Below are positions 54,235 through 64,000 of a stretch of DNA of 64,000 bases, one piece after another. Positions within the stretch are counted from its first letter, which is position 1, and each line of letters opens with the position of its first letter. The notes under the pieces were generated by a model. It saw only the letters and a list, made by a program, of their open reading frames with translations. It searched no databases and had not been told where the DNA came from. The stretch covers positions 18,709,154 through 18,773,153 of the forward strand of contig NC_083648.1 of the NCBI RefSeq assembly GCF_963576545.1. The letters are read 5' to 3'. This DNA comes from Limanda limanda (lineage: Eukaryota; Chordata; Actinopteri; Pleuronectiformes; Pleuronectidae). A program made the translations under genes and the position numbers.

Positions 54235-54457
54235 ATATATATAATGGAGGTGGAGGGAGAGAGAGAGAGAGATCCAGACTGAAAGTTTTCCTCCTCCGTC
54301 CCTCCGCGGTGCGGCTCATTCACGCAGCGGATGTTGAGACACGCGGGTGGAAGCGCACTTCTCTCTGAGGATGTTATGATGGTGTGACCTGTTCTCCGCC
54401 TCAGTCCACGGACCCGGGTGTTTTGGGTTTTCTCTCTATCTCTCTGAGTGTGGAACC
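54235..54457 (+). promoter_or_regulatory. probable promoter and 5' UTR of shisal2a
   Basis: A TATA-like 'catatatataatggagg' at about 54234-54250 precedes a CpG-richer stretch from 54296 to the ATG ('ccgtccctccgcggtgcggc', 'gagacacgcgggtggaagcg'). In this AT-rich window that local CpG rise suggests the transcription start region. The exact start site is not known. Confidence 0.45.
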
Positions 54458-55674
<1,217 letters not shown>

Positions 55675-56529
55675 GACCAGCAGGCCAGAGGTCAAGAGAG
55701 CCGTTTAATGTGGAAGCCCTTTTTGCGGCCAGGGAAGGACTGTGACCCTGGGTGATTGTAGTGCTTGAGCGAAGAAAATATTATCTTAGACTATAAAAAT
55801 AATCACTATTGATTGCTGAGAACGACACAATTACACGCTAGGAAGGCTCTGAACTCTCATGCCTGGCGTCAATACTATCAGACACTGAATTTCTATCCTT
55901 CTCGTGGCCAAGGTGTTTCCGCTGTCCGCTTATGAATGGAAAATAATCATCCTGCATCTTCTTGGAGGAGAATGAATATAATTGGCTTCTTTAAAGCCAA
56001 AGATGGACTTGTCCAATGATAAAAGCACATGCAAGGGCAACAAATGTGGAGGGGTGAGACTTGTACTCCGGCTTGCAATCAGGACGGACAGCTCCCATGT
56101 GCGTCCGGGGAAGATGGGGGGGATAAACAAAGATCAAGAGCTGAGCCTGGACAACAACACCCTCTTTTGTTGCACTCATTCTGCTCAGGGACCCAGGGAT
56201 TTGTGAAGAGGATCAACAGTGTGAGGAAAACCTCCTCATCACAATCATTTGTTGGTTCCCATGATTGAAATTGAAAAACTTGTAAACCTCCATGTAATAA
56301 GTGCGGCGGCTGGGGTGAATGGTCGGGCCTATCTGACTCTGACACTGGCTGATGATTGTGCTGGAGAACTACTTCCCCTTTAATTAGCACACAACAAAAC
56401 TGAGAAGACTATCGTAGCTTAAAGGCTTTATCTAAATAGAGCACAACTTTAATTAATGTGATTTCATGTCAAAATATTTGCAGTGAAAATGGTCTATTGT
56501 TGCTGAACAAAAGTTACTGAGCTAACAAG

Positions 56530-56690
56530 TTTTCTGTCTGAACCATGGACTGTTGTGACACACTGTATATCAAGATGGTCGATGAGGCTTGAATACCCCT
56601 GGATACAAACGCTGCCATCTTGCACATTTGGAGCCAGAGTCTGTGGAGTAGTGATCGGTGGATGGAGCCATGGCAGCAATGGACGCGTGC
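56530..56690 (+). repeat. fish interspersed repeat fragment, same family as 31825-32300
   Basis: Contains 'ccatggactgttgtgacaca', 'acgctgccatcttgcacatt' and 'tggagccagagtctgtggag', with similar order and spacing to the family seen in slc1a7 intron 1. Confidence 0.45.
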
Positions 56691-58929
56691 GACCAATCGT
56701 GAGTCAGTCATCCGCTGTCGAGGTGCTTCGGCTTCACATTCGGGGAACTGTCACGGTCTGACTCGGGAGAACTTTATTTTTCTTCTTTATTAAAGTTTTT
56801 AACAAGAAAAAGCCAGAACTATGAATATATAAATAAGCTACAGGAACCATTGTGACTGAAGAGGGAGTTAACAGTGAACTGGTGAGCAATTGCGGCTCAT
56901 AATTGGTCTTGTGGGGCCACTGTTGCTGTGTTAAATTTGCAGTCTTGGAAGACACTGAAAATGTCCATACGGTTAAAAGCCCAACATCTAAGACGTGTGT
57001 GACACTGTGGTCCAGCGCACTGAAAAGAGATTCGAGCAGTGTTCCTGCATATCCTTGAAAAAAGAAACATCACAAACCAGCTTCTACATGGCTGCTGCAG
57101 AATTGATAGCATAGTAATGCATATACATTCTGGTGGATATTTTGTATCTTCATATCAAAACACTGAGTGTCAGAAATGTCAGTATAATATTACATAACGT
57201 ACAGAGAAAAAGAATAAGAAAGCTGCGTTTCTGTGTCCCCACGAACTCTGTGATCTGTATCTACTGAAGAACTTGCAATTGAATTTCACTTTTTTCACGC
57301 ATTTGTTAAAAAGAAAATTTATTGATTTTAATGTTGTATTCCTATTTCAGCAGTGTGTTAAATGTGCTTGAAAAATGTGATGAAAACCTTAAAGAACAAC
57401 ATAAAGGGCCTCATCTAAGAATATGTTCACAAGTGTGTGTACAAGTTACGTATAAAATATTACAAAACAACCAAAAAAATTGTTATGTCTGTCAAATGTT
57501 TGGAGGGATGTTGTTGTTTTCTATTTCTGTAAATGTCAGGACCAGAGTCTCCAGCTGTACCACATTTCACAGAGGAACCCAAGACTGAGCCTTCATTTTA
57601 TATTCCACACAACGTCCCTTCATGTTTATAGACTAACTATTGCAAATGCCTCCTCTAATCTGAAGCTGTTTTTTGAAAAGAGAGTATTTCAACCCAGGTA
57701 TCATATAATATATCTCGCTTTCTTCTGTCCCAGAGGACAATGAAAGAAAGTCTGCTTGTCATGGCTGTGACGTCTTCCATGTGACGCTCTGGAAAACATC
57801 TGGTATGGTTAGTGCTACCTTGGTTGCTACAGTTACTGCTGATGGGATTGAGTGAAGCAGATGTGCCTGAATGGTGATACTAAAGATACACAATGATCTA
57901 TTGTTTAAAGTAGGTGACATGTGATGACACTTCTGTGCAAACATTGTGCAGCCTGAGTAAGAGAATACCGACTAAATGAAAAAGATAATAGATTAACTGC
58001 AAGAAAAGTCTTAATGATGAAACCGCTCAAAAGATGTACCGAAATTATGACTAAAATCAAGTCATTTGTGGAACCCAATAAGACAAATCACAAATCTGTC
58101 TCAATGGGCTTTACAATCTGTAAAGGGTTAACCCCCAAACAAACCGTCCCCTGGGATGGAGAGACACAGATATTGTTTGAGAGTACGTTCAGGTGCCATT
58201 CAAATCTCCATATGTCTGAGGGAACAAACAAACAGATGGAGATGAAGAGGTTTTCAGGAAGTGTAATCTTGTCTGCAGGAAATCAGATTCTGCCGTGCAT
58301 ATCAATACCTTGATTAAAATTTGGCCAGACCAGTAGGAGAAATATAACAGATCAAGGCCTTTAGCTGAAGAGAAAAAGCCACTTAGTGAAGGCACAAAGA
58401 CGCGTGTTTAAGTTTAATATAAAGGCCTCAGAGTCAGACATGGAAAGGTCATGCAGCCAGCATATGTATTTTCAGAGCCCACATTCTTTAAGTAAAGAGG
58501 ATAGGATGGAATAAAATAGTAAGGGAGCCGATCAGACAGGTACGAAGGAGCATGTCTGTTTAGGATTATGTGTTTTACAAAAAGCACCGTAAAGTCTGAG
58601 CTGTTCAGCTCGGTCACGATCGACAACGTCACTTCTATATTTATTCTATACCATCTTTGATGTGTCATTAGCTCTTGTTCGGCCCTGCCTGCAGACTGTC
58701 TATTTTGCTTTCCAATCAATATTTGTATATATGAGTACAATCTGCCTTTTGTCCTGTTTTCCTGCCTGATGTCGGCCACTGTCACACTCACTGACTCCGC
58801 CTATTACCTGTACCTGCCTGCTTTTCTCCTTTTAGGCTTTGATCCATTTGAAATTTTAGTAATGCAGAAATGAGAAGACATTGCGCCTTGATCACAGCAA
58901 AAGCCTTTTCACTGGTCTCAATAAAAAAA

Positions 58930-59495
58930 AAACAGAAAGACAGCAGTCTGCACAAAATTCAGCTGCAAGGCTTTTAGCTGTGACTAAGAGATATGATCAC
59001 ATCGCGCCTCTTTTATCGCTTTTACGTTAGATCCCTGTATGTTTTAGCATTGATTTAAAAAGTTATTGACTACATTTCAGGCTCTTCATGATCTGGCCCC
59101 AGGTTATATCTCTGATCTCTCACTTTCCTATTCACCTCTGTGAAGCTTTGCGACCATCGGGCAAGGGTCTGCTGTCATCAGGGTCCCAAGAGTCTGGAAA
59201 GTACTTCATGAGGAAATAAGGCTGTTTGAGACGGTGTCCTCTTTGAAGTCTCTCCTAAAAAGATACTTTTTTCGAATGGGATATTTCTGAATTTACTTGG
59301 GGTGCCAGGTAATCATGGTCTTTTATCTCTATTCTTATTATTAGCATTATTATTTATGCTTTTGCGGTATTTGAACCATTCGTTTTCAATTGTGTAGCAC
59401 TTTGTATTTTAACCATTAGTGTTTTTTTTGCTGCACTTTGCGTTTTGTGTTGTAAAGTGCCCTATAAATAAAGTTATTATTTGTATTATTTATTT
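58930..59495 (+). mobile_element. LINE 3' end (L2/CR1/Rex1-like), decayed
   Basis: The plus strand, read across frameshifts, gives QNSAARLLAVTKRYDHI, LHDLAPGYISDL, PRVWKVLHEEIRLFE and SFKSLLKRYFF, the typical end of the reverse-transcriptase ORF in fish LINEs of this group. It is followed by 'gtgccctataaataaagtta' and a TTATT-rich tail, the usual 3' end. It is 5'-truncated with several frame breaks, so it is inactive. Confidence 0.75.
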
Positions 59496-61639
59496 TTTAC
59501 ATGAATTGGGATGAACTTTTGCAGTTGAGTTCTCCTTATTCTTAGCTGTGACAGGACTTGGTCAAATTTTTTCTCCAATAGGTTTAATGGCTTTACTTTT
59601 TTGCACTGTTCTATAAGTGTCTCCACTGTTGCAGATATGTTTGTGTGATCCGGCTGATCAGCTCCGATCATGCAGGATTTCTCCGTTCCTCCATTTCTTT
59701 AACGCCGTGATGCCGGTTGAAGAGTTTAAGAGAAAAGGATTAGACGGTTCAGTGAGACTTAGAGTCAGTCAGTTCAGAGCCGCTGCTGCTGTGAATTCCT
59801 AATCTTTCTCTGCAGAGAAACATTCAGCAGCATCGCTGGAAGCCAACAGGAAAAAAAAAGGGACGACAGTCACGACAAAAATGCTTCGATCCTTGCACAA
59901 TTTTAAACGTTCCTATCTTCATCTCTTTGTGTGACTCTCAGTTATAGCTCTGACGATGAGAACAACACATTAGAATTTAATCAAAATTCAAACGGAGTCT
60001 GACAACATTAATCTGCACAGTGGGTGAGTCATGTTTTCCTGGAGTACAAGCACACTTGACTGTGGAACATCCATTAAAATCTATTGTGCTTGAATTGAAG
60101 AGGAGAACTGTTTTAAAAAGCCACTGAGGTAATGTGTTGGATGGGTGACAGGAAGAGTTAAATGGAATTAGTTGTGTGCAGGTCATGCACATTGTATCTG
60201 TGTCTTTTTTAAAGCCGAACACCGTGCAGGGAGATCAATGAACATTTCCCAATAGGAGCTTTTCAAAACTACCCATTATGCAACAAACGTAATGTCTGAA
60301 AATAATGAATATGTTTGGAGTTAATATTATCAACATGTCTCAAAAGCCATTTTAAATCAGTCTCTAATAAGCTGCACTTACTCCTACTTTCTTTGTAAGT
60401 TTGGCACAAAACAGAGTATCATAAAGCAATTTGCATTGATTTGGAGCTGATATAGCAGGAAACTAAGGGACCATACACAAGTTAAGTGGAATTATGCACT
60501 TTTTCTTTTTGCTAAAAAAGTTTAATGTGCTTGTTAAATCCGCACAGCTCAAAAATGTATTTCAGCTTTCAAAAAAATATTGTCTCTAAGGATGTTGCCT
60601 CTGTGCACAGGAGTTGTTTTCTCCTTCACATCTTACCAAAAGGTTGAAGAGAAATCCATTATGTAGCATTAGCCTGTATCATATTTTAAGAAGTGCTCTC
60701 AGGTGGCTGCACTGTTCCTGGAGAGAAAACATGTAATGTGTTTCAATGACGTGCTGAGAGATGATGATATGTCTATGTCAGAGTGTCATAATTCTTTATA
60801 TTCTTTAAAGGCACATAACGTCAGACCTCTCCCAGTTGAATGTGCACAAAGAGGGATCAGTTGAGAGCTGCTTGAAAGTGCATCAATAATAAATGACACT
60901 GGGGCCACCGGGAATCAATCAATGGTTTTCAGCACCTTCAGTGATCCGGGGATTTAAATGGAAAGTGCTTAAAAATTGAATTGAGAGAAAAATGTGGAAG
61001 TATGAGACAGAGTTTTGGTTTCAAATGTTTTTATTGTCAAGGAGTGAGTCATCATACATGACATCATATATTCAAAGCAAACAAACATATAACAATGCAC
61101 CAAACATCACATTATATGATCTGTGAAGTTGGCGCCTCATAAATTATCACCAGAGGAAATAGTCTTCACAGTTTGAAATAAGCAACAGAACAGACTCCCC
61201 CCCCACACACCCCGACAAATACAAAAAAATTAGTTTCTGTCAGCTCAGTTAAGCCAGAGTTTTTTTTGTATTTTATATATTTTGTTACCACATTGATATT
61301 CTATCAAATCTGACAAATAAACGGATGCCTTTGCACAGCATCGAGCGCTCATGCTTCACGTCTGATGTGATTACACTGCCACTATCTGGTCTCAGAGCAC
61401 AGATGCAACATCTCATCCTTTTATTCATGCAGGTTCTTGAGTGGTTCCAGTAGTCTTCTTTTCTTTTTTTAAAATCACGATCTAAGTAACAAACGAAGAA
61501 TAATGACAAACCCGATAAAGTTACTCATTAACATCTCAGTCTTAAAGGCATTTGCGAGGAGGGTGACATTATGGCTAGTCCTGCAACCTTTGCCCAAGCA
61601 GGTTGTAAAAAATTTCAGCAGGAGCCGAAGAAAAAGACA

Positions 61640-61698
61640 AAACAACAGTTAGTTAGACGTCGAGGAGGAAAACACCTTGCCTGTCGGACACCATACAG
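61640..61698 (+). other. possible non-coding first exon of the TEMP-like gene
   Basis: The ATG-containing exon at 63177 appears to begin at an acceptor (TTCTTTAG| at 63154), so an upstream untranslated exon is expected. The best donor-like site I saw is CATACAG|GTGAGC at 61698/61699. It is one of several possible candidates and there is no independent support. Confidence 0.2.
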
Positions 61699-63176
61699 GT
61701 GAGCTGTTTTAAAATATTTTTACGTATTGCTGTGGATTGTGTGAGGTGACAACTTAGAGATACTATGATTTGCTCTGCAATGTGTGTTAAAAAGAGTTTG
61801 AGTAGTCAAATTACCTCAAGCACGGCTATTATCACCCTATCACCCACTTCTTATGTTAGCTGTGTGTGTTATTTAGAATAAAGACACACAGTGTGGATAT
61901 ACTGTCTGACATCCGAATATAGGACGATCAACATAACGTGTGTGAGTCGGTGATTAAAGTTAACCAGTAAGCAGGTGAGGACTTAAGTTAAGAAACAGTT
62001 CATGAGGGCAACTCCTCAACATCATGTGACAGCTTCTGTGTAAAATACAGCTGATCATAAAATTGAGAGTGTTTTTGTTTATGTCAAAGGGTTTGTGAAC
62101 ATGTACTTTCCTGTGGCACATGAGAAGTGACTATTGTCTAGTGAGTGGTCTATACCATAGATCTATTACTATTTTATTTGTTTAACCCCTTACTTGTAAT
62201 TTCTAATAAAACGGTAATCCCTTGACCTCAAACATCTTATAATCTCATGTGGTGGAAGATGACGTATTTAGAGCCTTTACTCAAGTGACTCAATATGCAC
62301 TTAAAATAACAAAAGGATAAACACACGTTTTATTATTTTCATTTATTATATTAATGAAAAACCTAAACAATTACCTTTTCTATCTTCTTCTCTGATTTAA
62401 ATTCAAGTCAAATCACGGCAAGTCATTTCTAGTGAATTCAGTTTTATTTGTGTAAAAATGAACACATACATGACCTCAAAGCACTTCACAGAGAAGGTCG
62501 AGAGTTTACAGTCACAGAGAGAAACCCAACAGTTCGATAAAGAAACACTTGGCGACAGTGGAGAGAAAAAAATCTTTCGTCTAATGGGAGGAAAGATCTT
62601 TCATAAGCAGATTCAGGGTGGTCGGCCATCTGCTCTGAGTTTGAAAGGAGAGAAACGTGGGAGAGAATAGAATAAGTGGATACCTTTTATGCAGTCAGAG
62701 AGGAAAAGCACTTACAACAGGAGTCATACTACAATCACAAGGTTTGGAATGAGGAAGGTTTGATGTGATGTAGAGATGGCGTTCGCCTCCATGACACAAA
62801 CCTTTTCCACAAGAGTGGAGGCTGGTAGCTGCCACTCTACTTCTAATTCTACTCTTTAACCATAGATAAGCCTGTAGTTCTGACCAAAGCCATATATCGG
62901 TATAATATCTGAGCTTGTCACGATATTGTCCCACTTAGGCATCAAGGGAGTCAGTGCAGAGAAGCAAATAATATAATAGAAAGATATACGTAACTAATGA
63001 CAAATTGTCCTCCTCTCAATACTGACTTTGAAAGCATCTCTTGTTATGAAGCAATTTCACGAAGAGATTGGAGACGAACACACTTCATGATCCTCAATAT
63101 ATATACACAATATATCTATAAACAATATACTCTATTGATCAAATTATTTCTTTAGGTTTTGCCACAAGAAGGAGAG

Positions 63177-63909
63177 ATGGGGGTGTGGAGCTGCAACATC
63201 GTTGTGCTGTTGTTTCTCTGTGGAGCTTCTGTCACTGAGGCCCGTCCCGCTTTTTTATCTGATGTGGAGCTCAGAGGCCTTCAGAGACGTCTTCTAGTAG
63301 AGGAGGAGCCCACCAACAGCAACATTAATGGAACTAAGAGTAAGTAACAAAAGGAATGCTGATGGGAATTTTACCATCACCCCCACTGTTGCAATCAGGT
63401 GTGTCTGAGGAACTTTGAGCTCTATAACTCCTCATTTACAAGAAGCATTTTGGTGTCAACCTCTCTGTCTCTTGTCGTTGATGCAGTACATTCTTCTCCC
63501 AGCTGTTTCTCCAGAGGCAGTCGATCCAGATTGGGGCACAAAGTCGGTGGAGTGGTCCTATCTGGCTGCAGGACTGGGCACGGTCCTCACCCTCTCCCTC
63601 CTCATCGTGATGACTGTCAAGCTTCGCCTCTTCCACCGCTTCATGGCCAGCTACAGACACTCCCTGCTGCAAGAGGCCGATGGGGTCAGCCAGTACGGCC
63701 AAGACGAAGTGTCTTACCCGAGCAACGTGTCGGGTAGAATGGGAATGGTCAGAGGGACTGCTGTGACCGGGCAGGATGAAGATGATGACGGCTTCATCGA
63801 GGACAATTACATCCAGACCAGTGAGAGACACAGGGCAGAGAGAGAAAGAGTGGAGCAGGAGGAGGGGACAGAGGACAGCGACGATGATCTGCAGTTCACA
63901 ATAGGGTGA
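63177..63909 (+). CDS. small single-pass membrane protein, TEMP/C1orf210-like
   Basis: Coding joins 63177-63339 and 63503-63909, 189 residues. The N-terminus ([22 protein letters not shown]) looks like a cleavable signal peptide. A short lumenal part has sequon N51. A membrane helix spans about 74-93 ([20 protein letters not shown]), followed by [14 protein letters not shown] and an acidic tail with [14 protein letters not shown]. The ASYRH and [11 protein letters not shown] motifs are those of human TEMP (C1orf210), a type III endosomal membrane protein. LRRC19 shares a similar DDDGFIED tail, so the family is firmer than the exact orthology. The donor is AAGA|GTAAGT at 63340, and the acceptor CTCCCAG at 63502 keeps the frame. 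No leucine-rich repeats are present. The ATG at 63177 is the first in frame after the likely 3' splice site. Confidence 0.72.
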
Positions 63910-64000
63910 TGGGATAAAGGGAGACTAATTTCACTCCTGCACTACTTACTAATTATAACACATTATAGACACATCTTTTAAAAAAAACACTGTGCATAGA
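63910..64000 (+). other. start of the TEMP-like gene 3' UTR
   Basis: Ninety bases after the stop, cut off by the window end. Nothing diagnostic seen; no AATAAA yet. Confidence 0.5.

Larger units (their letters stand above)
55675..63154. other. intergenic region between shisal2a and the TEMP-like gene
   Basis: It begins with the unmapped 3' UTR of shisal2a. It contains a repeat fragment at 56530-56690, a LINE 3' end at 58930-59495 and otherwise unremarkable AT-rich DNA. A possible untranslated first exon of the next gene may end at 61698 (CATACAG|GTGAGC). Open frames here look random. Confidence 0.5.

Noticed and set aside
63436..63831. Minus-strand open frame of 131 codons
   Set aside because: It is antisense to the conserved TEMP-like exon.

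Overview
The window looks like vertebrate nuclear DNA, most likely from a spiny-rayed (percomorph) teleost fish. It is AT-rich, its genes are split by GT-AG introns, and it is full of fish-type interspersed repeats, microsatellites and DNA-transposon remnants. I see no operons, phage features, CRISPR arrays or bacterial-type genes. The genome looks ordinary, but the transposon content is interesting.

Three protein-coding genes are supported. (1) slc1a7, encoding the retinal glutamate transporter EAAT5, lies on the minus strand from 34232 down to 4160. All 11 coding exons could be placed; every junction has GT/AG and every phase agrees, giving a 580-residue protein that ends in the EAAT5-type PDZ ligand ETNV. 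(2) shisal2a (formerly FAM159A) lies on the plus strand at 54458-55674: three coding exons, 165 residues. (3) A small single-pass membrane protein of the TEMP/C1orf210 type lies on the plus strand at 63177-63909: two coding exons, 189 residues. In human, SLC1A7 and SHISAL2A both lie in 1p32.3 and C1orf210 lies elsewhere on 1p, so the neighbourhood fits conserved vertebrate synteny. The three genes are not an operon and need not act together. One is a synaptic transporter, one a Shisa-like membrane adaptor and one an endosomal-type membrane protein.

Layout: 1-4159 is 3' flank and probable 3' UTR of slc1a7. 4160-34232 is slc1a7, with large introns (up to about 9 kb) holding SINEs, microsatellites and a well-delimited hAT element (29909-30862, perfect 8-bp target duplication). 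34245-46198 is intergenic with LINE, Harbinger and other repeat debris. 46199-51035 is a nested transposon complex: a palindromic (foldback-like) element carrying a CXC-domain reading frame, with a hAT element inserted in one arm (48525-50590) and a Tc1 element inserted in that hAT (48774-50203). 51036-54230 is intergenic with a 220-bp pure GT tract. 54458-55674 is shisal2a. 55675-63154 is intergenic with a LINE 3' end. 63177-63909 is the TEMP-like gene.

The best candidate for something little described is the 46-51 kb foldback element. Its protein is not one I can assign to a named transposase superfamily, and its coding region has been partly duplicated in inverted orientation.
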